A stretch of 64,000 nt of DNA from Paenirhizobium selenitireducens ATCC BAA-1503 (GCF_000518785.1 NZ_JAEG01000006.1:372001-436000), one strand, 5' to 3'. Positions 53,241 through 61,961 are shown, numbered from the stretch's first letter. The notes: a model not told the origin generated them from the letters alone. Program-made: numbers and translations.

Positions 53241-54077
53241 ATGCGTGCATTTTTCGCCCTCGCCGCCCTTGCCTTCATGACACTGGCGCCGTCCTTCGCC
53301 TCCGCCGCGGAAAGCCGGCTGGAGAGCCTCGACACGCCAGTCGCCGGAACCGACAAGACCTATCTCGACCTGGCGCTCGCCTTCGTGCCCGACCTGGCCG
53401 CCGACGGCATGAGCTGGAAAGGCAGCACGCTCGACGCCGACATCGCCGGACGGTTTGATCTTGACGAGGACTGGCCGGACGGCCTCGCCATCAGCGGGGT
53501 CAAAACCGTGGCCTTCGAGCGGGCAGGCAGGAAGGAACTGGCGGTTCTTTTCGATTTCGGTCTTTTCAGCGACGTACCGGAGGCGCCTGCGATCCTGGCT
53601 CTCTACGTGCTGGAGAAGGAACCGCGCCTGATCGGTTCATTCAATGTCGGCCTCGACCGCGAAACCGGCTTTGCCGAACCGCCGATTCTGGACCTTGGTG
53701 GCGGTACAAATGTGCTCATCACCCGCAGCAGCCACGGGAATTCGAACCAGAGCTATCTCATCACCAGTCTCATGCTGGCCACCGAAAACGGCCTGGAGCC
53801 GATCGACACCGTCCTGACCTTTTCCGAGCGCCTGTGCGGACTGAGCCGCACGCAGGAGCCGGCCATCAGCGTCGATGTGAGCGACGCCCGCCCGGCGCTG
53901 CGCGTCGCGGTCGCTATCCGGGAGGAGAAAGTGGAGGAAAGCTGCGATGCGGAGCCGACGCCAGGCACTGCCCGCACCGTTACCGCAACCTATCGTTTGA
54001 ATGACAAGACCGGCCGCTACGAACCGGATTCCGACGCATTGGACGCACTCGCCCGCGACAGCATGGAGCGGTTCTGA
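53241..54077 (+). CDS. Conserved hypothetical exported protein
   Basis: 278-residue protein not recognised as any named family. A clear signal peptide (MRAFFALAALAFMTLAPSF, cleavage near ASAAES) sends it to the periplasm. The mature part is mixed alpha/beta, acidic, with a pattern of short strands (ILALYVLEKEPRLIGSFNVG, VLITRSSHGNSNQSYLI) and two cysteines (in LCGLSR and ESCDAE) that could form a disulphide. No catalytic motif is visible. Encoded divergently from ompW, 289 bases away. Confidence 0.8.
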   Translation: MRAFFALAALAFMTLAPSFASAAESRLESLDTPVAGTDKTYLDLALAFVPDLAADGMSWKGSTLDADIAGRFDLDEDWPDGLAISGVKTVAFERAGRKELAVLFDFGLFSDVPEAPAILALYVLEKEPRLIGSFNVGLDRETGFAEPPILDLGGGTNVLITRSSHGNSNQSYLITSLMLATENGLEPIDTVLTFSERLCGLSRTQEPAISVDVSDARPALRVAVAIREEKVEESCDAEPTPGTARTVTATYRLNDKTGRYEPDSDALDALARDSMERF

Positions 54078-54159
54078 GCAGCGACGCAGGTCAAACGCTC
54101 ATGCCCGGCGCTTCGTCTCAGGGTCGCCGGGCATCGAGATTGGCAGGGAACGTCGTCGC

Positions 54160-54798
54160 TCAGAACTTCACGCCGAGGCCGACATTGACCACATGCTGGT
54201 TGAAGTCCGTATCGACCCCCAGCACTTCTTTCTCGAAATAGTCGTTGTAGCGGTATTCGAGACGGGTGAAGACCCGGTCGGTGATCGCATAGTCGAAGCC
54301 TGCGCCGAGCGTCCAGCCATGCAGCGTTTCGCTTTCGTCGAAGCCGCCGCCGTCGACCGAGAAATTGGTCGCCGTCCAGCCGCCTGCCGCATAGAGCAGG
54401 ACACGGTCCATCGCATAGCCGACGCGGCCCCGGACAGAACCGTTGAGGCCCGTGCCGACATCGACCGCGCCATAGCTGTTTTCGTTCCAGTCATAGTTCA
54501 GGTCGGCTTCGAGACCGACGATCGCACTGGTGCCGAAGTCCCAGTTGTAACCGACGAAGCCTCCGAACCGGCCGCCGTCGAAATCGTCCGAGGCCGAGGC
54601 GACGCCGTCGAAGAAGTCGCCTTCGCCCCAGCCGTAGCCCCCCTGCATACCGATATAGCCGCCCGCCCAGCTGAATGTTGGCATGGTATCGACCACTTCA
54701 GGCGGAACGGCCGGAGCCTCCATGACGGCATCCGCGGCAAAAACCGGCGTCGAGGATATGATGAGCGCCATCGCGCCCCATCCGAGTTTCTTCATCAT
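54160..54798 (-). CDS. Omp25/RopB-like outer membrane protein
   Basis: 212-residue eight-stranded beta-barrel of the Omp25/Omp31/RopB type common in Rhizobiales. Signal peptide to about residue 21 (SSTPVFAADA), then WAGGYIGMQGGYGWG, FGGFVGYNWDFGTSAIVGLE, RVGYAMDRVLLYAAGGWT and a C-terminal Phe (LGVKF). These proteins stabilise the outer membrane. Start ATG 54798 (or 54795) has GAGGGAG 9 bases upstream. Confidence 0.93.
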   Translation of the reverse strand: MMKKLGWGAMALIISSTPVFAADAVMEAPAVPPEVVDTMPTFSWAGGYIGMQGGYGWGEGDFFDGVASASDDFDGGRFGGFVGYNWDFGTSAIVGLEADLNYDWNENSYGAVDVGTGLNGSVRGRVGYAMDRVLLYAAGGWTATNFSVDGGGFDESETLHGWTLGAGFDYAITDRVFTRLEYRYNDYFEKEVLGVDTDFNQHVVNVGLGVKF

Positions 54799-54984
54799 CG
54801 CTGCTACTCCCTCTCAGGCTGCCCCGCATTGGGGACTGCGCGCTGTGCCGTGACGAAACGCGTCACACGGAGACTAACAAGCTTGGCGGGGCGATTTGTT
54901 CCGCGGTCCCGTCGATTTTTCCGTAGTGGGGCATCCGGGACACGCGTGCGGGAGGCCGAACACCATCGAAAAGCAGATGCGAAA

Positions 54985-55016
54985 ACGCCCCCTCTCCGTG
55001 GATGGAGAGGGGGCGT
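54985..55016. repeat. Perfect 13-bp inverted repeat, possible intergenic palindromic element
   Basis: ACGCCCCCTCTCC (54985-54997) and GGAGAGGGGGCGT (55004-55016) are exact complements with a 6-base loop GTGGAT; GCAGA (54973-54977) and TCTGC (55016-55020) flank it. No T run, so it looks like a mobile palindromic unit rather than a terminator. Confidence 0.75.
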
Positions 55017-55020
55017 CTGC

Positions 55021-55042
55021 CCCGCCGTACATTGTCGGCGGG
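55021..55042. repeat. Second inverted repeat of intergenic element
   Basis: CCCGCCG (55021-55027), loop TACATTGT, CGGCGGG (55036-55042), directly beside the longer palindrome. Confidence 0.6.
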
Positions 55043-55118
55043 ATGAAAGGCCCGCTCCCCTTCCGGCTCCAGATGCAGGGATGCATCGAGCACTGCCGGG
55101 GGCGAGCCGGTCTCTTCT

Positions 55119-55718
55119 TCAGGCCGTCCGGCGCAACGTCGCGTGCGACAACTTGCGGCCGGAAGCCACCACCATGCCGGCAGCCCCCTCGAGCCAGCCT
55201 GGCGTCAGCTCGAGTGCCAGGAACCGCTCGCGCGCAAACGGTCCCGGCATGACGAGATACTGCGCCTTTTCGGCAAAGAAGCCGAAGCGCTCATAATAGG
55301 CGGCATCGCCGACCAGCAGGATGGCGCCATGGTCGCGCTTCTTGGCTTCGAGGATCGCGGCGCGCATCAGCGCCGAGCCGATGCCCTTGCCTTCGTGCGC
55401 GGCATCGACCGCCAGCGGCCCGAGCAGCAGCGCATCGATCGCCCGGCCCTCGCGCGAGACGCCGGCTTCGACATTCCACAGCCGTACCGTGCCGATCACA
55501 TGCCCAAGGCGGTCGCGGGCGACGATCGCCAACCCTTCGGCCGGCAGCCGGTCCCGGCGGATCTTCTCCGACGACTTCTTGCGGCGATCGCTGCCCATGG
55601 CGCGATCGAGCAAGGCTTCGCGGGCGACGATGTCGGCCGGCGTTTCGCTATCGATGACAAAGGCAGGCGCAGATGCAGGCGCGAAAAACGCGCGCACGAC
55701 GTCCAGAACAGCGGCCAT
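55119..55718 (-). CDS. GNAT N-acetyltransferase (YhbS-like)
   Basis: 199-residue acetyl-CoA-dependent acetyltransferase. The acetyl-CoA loop is visible in LGPLAVDAAHEGKGIGSALM (Q/R-x-x-G-x-G/A form, EGKGIG) followed by VGDAAYYERFGFF, the YhbS hallmark. ATG 55718 has GGGAGGCC upstream; the longer frame is rejected. It lies 92 bases downstream of the ornithine decarboxylase gene in the same direction, so a polyamine or amino-acid substrate is conceivable but unproven. Confidence 0.88.
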   Translation of the reverse strand: MAAVLDVVRAFFAPASAPAFVIDSETPADIVAREALLDRAMGSDRRKKSSEKIRRDRLPAEGLAIVARDRLGHVIGTVRLWNVEAGVSREGRAIDALLLGPLAVDAAHEGKGIGSALMRAAILEAKKRDHGAILLVGDAAYYERFGFFAEKAQYLVMPGPFARERFLALELTPGWLEGAAGMVVASGRKLSHATLRRTA

Positions 55719-55764
55719 GGTGGCCTCCCGTACCAAGAAGTGTTTCCGATGATGGTTTGTTGCG

Positions 55765-55787
55765 CCGCGCCGGTTCAACCGGCGCGG
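55765..55787. repeat. 11-bp near-perfect palindrome between odc and acetyltransferase genes
   Basis: CCGCGCCGGTT (55765-55775) and AACCGGCGCGG (55777-55787) separated by a single C. It has no T run; it may stabilise or partially terminate the odc message. Confidence 0.6.
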
Positions 55788-55810
55788 TCGTCGAAGGACC
55801 CGGTCGGGCC

Positions 55811-56944
55811 TTAGATGACGTAGGCCTTGAGCGGCTCGAAGCCGTTGAAGGCGACCGCCGAGTAGGTCGTCGTATAGGCGCCCGTGCCCTCGATCAGAAC
55901 CTCGTCGCCGATCGTCAGGGAGACGGGCAGCGGATACATGTTCTTCTCGTACATGACGTCGGCCGAATCGCAGGTCGGGCCGGCAAGCACGCAGGGCTCC
56001 ATCTCGTCGGCATCATGGGCGGTGCGGATCGGATAACGGATCGCCTCGTCCATGGTTTCGGCCAGACCGCCGAACTTGCCGATGTCGAGGAACACCCAGC
56101 GATGCGCGTCGTTGTCCGACTTCTTCGAGATCAGGACGACTTCCGCCTTGATCACGCCGGCATTGCCCACCATGCCGCGACCCGGCTCGATGATGGTCTG
56201 CGGGATGTGATTGCCGAAATGCTTCTTCAGCGCACCATTGATCGCACGGCCATAGGCTTCCGCCGACGGGATGTCGCGCAGGTACTTGGTCGGAAAGCCG
56301 CCACCCATGTTCACCATCTGCAGGTGAATGCCCTGCTTGGCGAGCGAGGTGAAGACGCGCTTGGCATCGGCAAGGGCCGAATCCCAGGCATCGACCTTGG
56401 TCATCTGCGAACCGACATGGAAGGACACGCCGAACGAATCGAGCCCCAGTTGGTGGGCGTAGACGAGCACGTCGACGGCCATCTGCGGCACGCAGCCGAA
56501 CTTGCGCGAAAGCGGCCATTCAGCGCCTTCGCCATCGGTCAGCACGCGGCAGAACACCCGGGCGCCGGGGGCTGCGCGGGCAACCTTCTCGACTTCCTCA
56601 TGGCTGTCGACGGCAAAGAGATCGATGCCGAGCGCATGCGCCCGGGCAATGTCCCGTTCCTTCTTGATGGTGTTGCCGTAGGAGATCCGGCCAGCGGTCG
56701 CGCCGGCGTCGAGCGCCATCTGGATTTCGGCGACCGAGGCGCAATCGAAGCTCGAGCCCAGCGAGGCGAGCAGCTTGAGGATCTGCGGCTCCGGGTTGGC
56801 CTTGACGGCATAGTAGATCGCGCTGTCCGGCAGGGCATGACGGAATGCACCGTAATTGTCACGCACGACGTCGAGGTCGACCACGAGGCAGGGACCTTCG
56901 GGACGTCGGGTGTTGATGAAGTCGAGGATACGAGCGGTGGTCAT
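55811..56944 (-). CDS. Ornithine (or lysine/ornithine) decarboxylase, alanine-racemase-fold type
   Basis: 377-residue pyridoxal-phosphate enzyme making putrescine from ornithine. Schiff-base Lys48 lies in YYAVKANPEP; HVGSQ (176-180) and EPGRGMVGNAG (253-263) bind cofactor; Cys325 in GPTCDSAD is the catalytic cysteine from the partner subunit. Length is exactly that of rhizobial and eukaryote-like ODCs. ATG 56944 has GAGAGGGA about 8 bases upstream. The long untranslated region before it (see 56945-57482) fits a structured regulatory leader. Confidence 0.95.
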   Translation of the reverse strand: MTTARILDFINTRRPEGPCLVVDLDVVRDNYGAFRHALPDSAIYYAVKANPEPQILKLLASLGSSFDCASVAEIQMALDAGATAGRISYGNTIKKERDIARAHALGIDLFAVDSHEEVEKVARAAPGARVFCRVLTDGEGAEWPLSRKFGCVPQMAVDVLVYAHQLGLDSFGVSFHVGSQMTKVDAWDSALADAKRVFTSLAKQGIHLQMVNMGGGFPTKYLRDIPSAEAYGRAINGALKKHFGNHIPQTIIEPGRGMVGNAGVIKAEVVLISKKSDNDAHRWVFLDIGKFGGLAETMDEAIRYPIRTAHDADEMEPCVLAGPTCDSADVMYEKNMYPLPVSLTIGDEVLIEGTGAYTTTYSAVAFNGFEPLKAYVI

Positions 56945-57482
56945 GGGTCTATCCCTCTCAAGTTCCAAGGTTCCCGGACTCGTCGCCGAGTACGGAAGGA
57001 CAAAGGACGACGAGAACCCGATCGAAACCAGCCGGTGGAGACGCTGATGCCGTACGAGCGCTCGAAGCGCGAATAGTGAACCGACACCCTGCCAGGAGCG
57101 TCAATTCGGCTTTGTCTGCCATGGATTGGTGGGATAACCCGACCGCACTTCCGGCAATGATGGTGTGCCTCTGAAGTAACTCCAGCTGATGGAAAGCCGG
57201 AAGAGACTAGAAAGGCCCGCACCGTCGTTGCTTCAGATGTCCTCGCATTTCCCGGATGGCCGGAATAGCGACTGGAGGGGTTAGTTCCAGGTACCTTACC
57301 GATTTCCTCACCACATCGAGGATCGGCGGACACCCATGGGCACGTGCGACTTTGGGCTGAGGAGGAGATAAGAATGTTCGCGGTCATAATCAAGTGTTTT
57401 TTGACCCCGCGGATAGAAAAATGATTGAACGATCGAGCCATTGCGTTCACAATTCCGGCACAATCTTCGCAGGAGCCGACCC
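56945..57482 (-). other. 538-base intergenic region, candidate speF-type leader of the odc gene
   Basis: Divergent gap between odc (minus) and lysR (plus). Alphaproteobacterial ornithine decarboxylase genes commonly have the speF RNA motif in their 5' leader, and the length and place fit. On the minus strand TTGATT (57392-57387) with TATCTC 17 bases later could be a promoter about 430 bases before the start. The RNA itself was not confirmed by eye. AGGAGC at 57471-57476 is the lysR ribosome site. Confidence 0.35.
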
Positions 57483-58379
57483 ATGGACACGCTGACGCGC
57501 ATCCGCGCCTTTATCGACGTTGTCGAAGCAGAAGGTTTTTCCGCCGCCGCCCGCAAGACCGGCCGGTCCAAGGCATTGCTGTCGAAATATGTGCGCGAAC
57601 TGGAAGACGAGCTCGGCGCCCTGCTGCTGAACCGCACGACGCGGCAGTTCTCGATGACCGAGGCGGGGCACACCTACTACCGCAGCGCGACCGAAATCCT
57701 CAAGGAGATCGACAGCCTGGCCGACCTGGTGCGGGAGAACAACACCGACCTCAAGGGCAAGCTCAAGGTCACCGTGCCGCGCACCTTCATCGACGCCGAA
57801 GTGGGCCAGTCACTGATCGATTTCGCCACCGAACATCCGGACCTCTCGCTGGAGATCGTCGCCGAAGACCGGTTCGTCGATCTGGTCGAGGAGGGCTTCG
57901 ACCTGGCGATCCGCATCACCAAGCTCGATGATTCGGCCCTCATCGCCAAGAAACTGTCCGATTTCCGCGTCTTTGCCTGCGCCACGCCCGCCTTCGTCGA
58001 GAAGTACGGACCTCTCATCCATCCGCAGGAGCTGGCGCGCGTGCCTTTCCTCGTCGACACCAATTCCCGCTCGCACAACAGCATGCGGTTCGTCGACCCG
58101 CAGGGCGGCACGATCTCGGTCAGCGTCAGCGGCCCGATCGAGGTCAACAGCCCGCTCGCCACGCTGCGCGCCGCGCGCGCCGGCCTGGGCGTCGCCATGA
58201 TCCCCGACTTCATCGCCCGGCCCTATATCGAGACCGGCGAGCTGGTGTCGCTGTTCGACGACTACCTGCCCAAGGATCGCGGCATCTATGCCGTCTATCC
58301 CCATCGCCGCTACCTGCCCGCCAAGGTCCGCGTCTTCGTCGACTTTCTCCACGGCTGGTTTCGCCAGCAAGCCTCTTGA
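57483..58379 (+). CDS. LysR family transcriptional regulator
   Basis: 298-residue regulator. The N-terminal winged helix is MDTLTRIRAFIDVVEAEGFS then AAARKTGRSKALLSKYVREL (residues 1-60), followed by a linker helix and the effector-binding domain in two halves (LKVTVPRTFIDAEVGQSLID and so on). ATG 57483 has AGGAGC 6 bases upstream; the longer frame is not needed. Divergent from odc, but 538 bases away, so its target is uncertain; the CrgA/PA-type sequence suggests control of a nearby oxidoreductase elsewhere. Confidence 0.93.
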   Translation: MDTLTRIRAFIDVVEAEGFSAAARKTGRSKALLSKYVRELEDELGALLLNRTTRQFSMTEAGHTYYRSATEILKEIDSLADLVRENNTDLKGKLKVTVPRTFIDAEVGQSLIDFATEHPDLSLEIVAEDRFVDLVEEGFDLAIRITKLDDSALIAKKLSDFRVFACATPAFVEKYGPLIHPQELARVPFLVDTNSRSHNSMRFVDPQGGTISVSVSGPIEVNSPLATLRAARAGLGVAMIPDFIARPYIETGELVSLFDDYLPKDRGIYAVYPHRRYLPAKVRVFVDFLHGWFRQQAS

Positions 58380-58468
58380 GCCATGCGCAACCGGACCGAA
58401 GTCCCATTTCCGTCGAAATTGTCAGACAGGGAGATAGCTCTGGATTCGGGCGCGAAGGCGGACAAGGC

Positions 58469-59107
58469 ATGAAAAGACGGTTGGCGTTGATCGCGGCACT
58501 CATGGGCATGCCCCTGCCGGCGCTGGCCCATCCGCACATCTTCGCGGAAGCCCGCCTCGAAGTGATCGCCGGTGCGGACGGAACGATTTCCGAGCTGCGC
58601 AACGTCTGGCGCTTCGATGACATCTTCTCGTCGAGCGTGCTGATGGATTTCGACAAGAACAGCGACCTGAAACTCGACCCCAGCGAGTTGAAGGAGATCG
58701 CCGACACGATCCGCACCTCGATTGCCGATTACGGCTTCTTCACCTCCATCACCAGCAATGGCGCGTCCGTTTCCGTCGTCAAGCCAGAGGTGTTCAACGT
58801 CGACTTCAAGGACAACCAGCTCCTGGTCTTCTTCGTCGCCAAACCGGAAAAGGCGCTGGCGCTGAAGGGCAAGGTGACCATCGGCGTCTACGACCCGACC
58901 ATGTATACGGCGATCGACTTCGCCAAGGACGAGGACATCGCCACCGAAGGCGACGGCTTCAAGGTTTGCAAGCGCGTCGTGGTGCGCCCCGACCCGGACG
59001 AAGTGATGGCGCAGAACCAGGCGAACCTGACCGAAGCCTTCTTCAGCGATCCGGCCGGAACCGACATGAGCAAGCTGTTCGCCACCCGCCTCGAGTTGAC
59101 GTGCTGA
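58469..59107 (+). CDS. DUF1007 periplasmic protein, partner of NicO metal transporter
   Basis: 212-residue exported protein with signal peptide (MKRRLALIAALMGMPLPALA) and mature N-terminus HPHIFAEARLEVI, the hallmark of DUF1007, whose His-x-His end probably binds metal. DUF1007 genes regularly precede NicO/RcnA-type nickel-cobalt transporters, as here: the stop overlaps the next start (TGATG). GAAGG about 10 bases upstream supports ATG 58469. Likely a periplasmic metal-binding helper. Confidence 0.9.
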   Translation: MKRRLALIAALMGMPLPALAHPHIFAEARLEVIAGADGTISELRNVWRFDDIFSSSVLMDFDKNSDLKLDPSELKEIADTIRTSIADYGFFTSITSNGASVSVVKPEVFNVDFKDNQLLVFFVAKPEKALALKGKVTIGVYDPTMYTAIDFAKDEDIATEGDGFKVCKRVVVRPDPDEVMAQNQANLTEAFFSDPAGTDMSKLFATRLELTC

Positions 59108-60177
59108 TGCGCCGGTTCCTGGCTCCGGCGACGGCATCCGTCGCCCTCCTGCTGCTGGCCGTCTCGCTGGCGCATGCCGGCTCGCCGCTCGGCATCGGCA
59201 CCGCCGAGCCGTCCTTTCAGGCCACCGGCCTCTTCGCCGGCTGGCTTGCCTTCATCAACGAAAACCAGCAGGCCTTCTACCGCTCGCTGACCGGTGCGCT
59301 GAAGGCGATGCGCGAGGATCCGGCGCATCTGTGGACGCTGATCGGCCTGTCCTTTGCCTATGGCGTCTTCCATGCCGCCGGACCCGGCCACGGCAAGGCG
59401 GTGATCTCCTCCTACATGATCGCCAATGAAACCGAGCTGAAACGCGGCATCGCCATTTCCTTCGTCTCGGCCTTCCTGCAGGGGATCGTCGCCATCGCCC
59501 TGGTGGGCGTCGGCTACGCGGTCCTGCGCGGCACGTCCATCTCCATGACGGAGGCGACGCAGGCGCTGGAGATCGCCAGCTACGGCCTGATCGTCGCCTT
59601 CGGCACCTGGCTGCTGCTGCGCAAGATGAGATCGCTGTGGCTGACGCGCAGCGCCCCGGTCAGCGCCGGCCTGTTCGACGCACCGGCGACGGCCGCCCTG
59701 TTCGACGCGCCCGCAGCCTCACGCTCCGGCGGCACCGGGCTTTCGTTCCGGGCAATGGCCGTCGAACATGGTCACGACGCACTTGCCCCGGGGTCGGTGT
59801 GCCCGGACTGCGGCGTCACCCACCTGCCCGATCCACGAATGCTGTCGGCGAAGAATTTCAGCCTCCGCGAGGCCTGGTCAGCGATCGTCGCGGTCGGCCT
59901 GCGACCCTGCTCGGGGGCACTGCTGGTGATGACCTTCGCCCTTTTGAATGGGCTCTATCTTGGCGGGATATTGTCGGTCTTCGCCATGGCGCTCGGCACG
60001 GCAATCACCGTCTCGGCCCTCGCGGCACTGGCTGTCGCGGCCAAGGGACTGGCGGTACGGCTGTCAGGCCCCGGCTCGCCTGCCGCGCGCCATGTCGCGA
60101 ATGCGATCGAGGTCTTCGGTGCGCTGCTGGTGATCGTACTCGGCGCCCTGCTGCTTGCCGCCAGCCTGCAGGCCTGA
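59107..60177 (+). CDS. NicO-family nickel/cobalt (RcnA-like) transporter
   Basis: 356-residue membrane protein with about six helices. Family motifs are FHAAGPGHGKAVISSY (His89, His95) and VGLRPCSGALLVMTFALLNG. The loop between them holds a likely metal-sensing stretch with CPDCGVTH and HGH. An in-frame repeat LFDAPATAALFDAPAAS in the same loop is unusual. RcnA exports Ni and Co; NicO members may also import. Forms an operon with the DUF1007 gene; converges on the small membrane protein gene. Confidence 0.92.
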   Translation: MRRFLAPATASVALLLLAVSLAHAGSPLGIGTAEPSFQATGLFAGWLAFINENQQAFYRSLTGALKAMREDPAHLWTLIGLSFAYGVFHAAGPGHGKAVISSYMIANETELKRGIAISFVSAFLQGIVAIALVGVGYAVLRGTSISMTEATQALEIASYGLIVAFGTWLLLRKMRSLWLTRSAPVSAGLFDAPATAALFDAPAASRSGGTGLSFRAMAVEHGHDALAPGSVCPDCGVTHLPDPRMLSAKNFSLREAWSAIVAVGLRPCSGALLVMTFALLNGLYLGGILSVFAMALGTAITVSALAALAVAAKGLAVRLSGPGSPAARHVANAIEVFGALLVIVLGALLLAASLQA

Positions 60178-60187
60178 GGTCCGCGTC

Positions 60188-60400
60188 CTACTTGCTGCTG
60201 TCGCGCCGCCGCTGGTGACGCGCCCGAAGCCACAGCACGATGAAGAAGGACATGATCCCGACGGTGCCAACGACGGCCGCCAGAACAGGCGAATAGTCGC
60301 CGATCCACAGCACCAGCTTCGGGAGCCCCAGCAGCACGAGGCCGAAACCGAGCACGATGGCCAGGGCGGCGATCGCAGACGAGCGGTTGCCGGCGTTCAT
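60188..60400 (-). CDS. Small two-helix membrane protein
   Basis: 70 residues; two hydrophobic helices (SSAIAALAIVLGFGLVLLGL and YSPVLAAVVGTVGIMSFFIV) and a basic C-terminus (RARHQRRRDSSK). It overlaps the stop of the acetyltransferase gene by 4 bases (ATGA), so it is translated in the same message. No family recognised; the start at 60400 is supported by the overlap. Confidence 0.7.
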   Translation of the reverse strand: MNAGNRSSAIAALAIVLGFGLVLLGLPKLVLWIGDYSPVLAAVVGTVGIMSFFIVLWLRARHQRRRDSSK

Positions 60401-61092
60401 GCTGCGGCTCCCTTGGCAAGTTCGGCGCGGATGTCTTCCAGCCTGCGGATCTGCCGGCCCTCGGCGTCGAAGTTTTCCGGCGAAAGCCAGGCCTCGAAGG
60501 CGGCACGGATCACCGGCCATTCACCGTCGATCATCGAGAACCAGGCGGTATCGCGGTTCTTGCCCTTGGACAGCATGTGCTGGCGGAACACGCCTTCGAA
60601 GGTGAAGCCGTAGCGCTCCGCCGTGGTCTTGCTCGGCGCATTGTCGTTGTGGCATTTCCACTCGTAGCGGCGATAGCCGAGGTCGTCGAATACATGGCGC
60701 GCCATCAGGTAGTGCGCCTCGGTGGCGAGCGGCGTGCGGCTCATGGCCGAGCCGTGAGCGACAGCACCAACCTCCACGACACCATTGGCCGGGTCGGCGC
60801 GCATGTAGCTGGCCATGCCAACGATTTTGTCTGTCTTGTTGTCACGGAACACGTGCGGCACCCAACCCCAGTTGCTCTGGGTACCGTCCAGCCACTTCTC
60901 GAAGTCCGCGATCCCGGAGAAATCGTAGTTGGTGAAGTAAAGCAGCAGCGGATTGATCTCCATGCCGCCGAGACCGTCCCACAGGGCCTGGAGATGCTGC
61001 GCCTTGTCGAAAGGCTCGACGGTGACAAAACGGCCTTCGAGACGAACCGGCTTTGGCGCCGGGCAGCCCTTGAATGTGGAGAGATCGCGCAT
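60397..61092 (-). CDS. RimJ/RimL-type GNAT N-acetyltransferase
   Basis: 231-residue acetyltransferase. VRLEGRFVTVEPFD near the N-terminus, the segment GNAT-like SRTPLATEAHYLMARHVFDD and WKCHNDNAPSKTTAERYGFT with FEGVFRQHM are typical of RimJ/RimL enzymes that acetylate ribosomal proteins or aminoglycoside-like substrates. ATG 61092 begins the conserved part; ribosome site is weak (AAGAGG). Co-transcribed with the small membrane protein gene. Confidence 0.88.
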   Translation of the reverse strand: MRDLSTFKGCPAPKPVRLEGRFVTVEPFDKAQHLQALWDGLGGMEINPLLLYFTNYDFSGIADFEKWLDGTQSNWGWVPHVFRDNKTDKIVGMASYMRADPANGVVEVGAVAHGSAMSRTPLATEAHYLMARHVFDDLGYRRYEWKCHNDNAPSKTTAERYGFTFEGVFRQHMLSKGKNRDTAWFSMIDGEWPVIRAAFEAWLSPENFDAEGRQIRRLEDIRAELAKGAAA

Positions 61093-61172
61093 GTTTGCCT
61101 CTTGCTGTGTCGGCAAACGATTAGGCCAGCCGCCCGGCAAAGGCAACTGGCCGCATTGTGATGGAGAACGGA

Positions 61173-61868
61173 TCAGACCTGAGCGGACGAAACCGTCGCC
61201 TCGATATGGTCGACCAGCGCGTCGGCAAGGTCGAGGCGGCCGGCCAGCAGGTCGAGATAGCCGCGCTCGGCCCGGCTGTCGGGATCGATCGCCAGCCGCG
61301 AAGCGGTATAGAGTTCGACCTTCTGCTCCTCGGTTGCGGCAGCCTTGACCAGCGCGTCGAGATCGGTGGGCGAGGCCAGTTCCTTTTCGAGGAAGGCTTC
61401 GGCTTCCGCGCCAAGGCCGGAAAGATGAACCTTGTCCATGATCCGACCGCGCTCGGCCGCATCGATATGGCCGTCGGACTTGGCGGCGGCGATCATCGCG
61501 CGCACCAGCGTCAGGGCGAAATCATTGGAGTCGGCAGGCGCCTCGACGCTGAAGGGCGAGTCGACCGGCGGTGGCAAGAGCTTCTGTTCGGTCTCGGCGA
61601 CGTCCTGTGGCGACTTGCCGGCCTGGTAGTTCTTGTAGGCCTGGTAGCCGATCCCGGCGATGGCGGCGAGCCCGCCGAGCGTCAGCGCGTTGCCGGCGAG
61701 GTTGCGGCCCGTTTTCGTGCCGAGGAGAACCGCAGCGATCGCGCCGGTCGCCAACGGATTGTCCTTGGCAAGCTGCATGGCATCGCCGGCCTTCTGCTTC
61801 ACGCTTCCGGTCGTTCCCGGCACCTGCGAACCGAGGAATTGATCAAGCAGCTTCTTCGCGTCGAACAT
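61173..61868 (-). CDS. DUF533 / TerB-like protein (YebE family)
   Basis: 231 residues. The N-terminal part starts MFDAKKLLDQFLG and has a Gly/Ala-rich hydrophobic stretch (GNALTLGGLAAIAGIGYQAY) that is probably membrane-associated; the C-terminal half (about 117-231) has the TerB-like helical pattern (ALTLVRAMIAAAKSDGHIDA with ERGRIMD), which binds metal through acidic residues in TerB. Function of YebE-type proteins is unknown. Monocistronic by position. Confidence 0.87.
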   Translation of the reverse strand: MFDAKKLLDQFLGSQVPGTTGSVKQKAGDAMQLAKDNPLATGAIAAVLLGTKTGRNLAGNALTLGGLAAIAGIGYQAYKNYQAGKSPQDVAETEQKLLPPPVDSPFSVEAPADSNDFALTLVRAMIAAAKSDGHIDAAERGRIMDKVHLSGLGAEAEAFLEKELASPTDLDALVKAAATEEQKVELYTASRLAIDPDSRAERGYLDLLAGRLDLADALVDHIEATVSSAQV

Positions 61869-61961
61869 CGGGGGTCTCCATAGGTTTCATTCTCGACTGC
61901 TAGATAAGAAGACGATCATGAAAATACAAAGACGCCCTCACGCTTTCGATCGAACTTTCCG

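Larger units (their letters stand above)
54799..55118. other. Intergenic region with two palindromes
   Basis: 320 bases between the Omp25-like start and the acetyltransferase stop. Besides the Omp promoter it contains two successive GC-rich inverted repeats (54985-55016 and 55021-55042). Frames across it on both strands are shadows of these repeats. Confidence 0.55.

Noticed and set aside
54896..55252. Plus-strand frame across intergenic palindromes
   Set aside because: Built on the palindromes and acetyltransferase antisense; no start signal.
57308..57673. Minus-strand frame overlapping the LysR start
   Set aside because: Antisense to the LysR helix-turn-helix, no supporting start signal.
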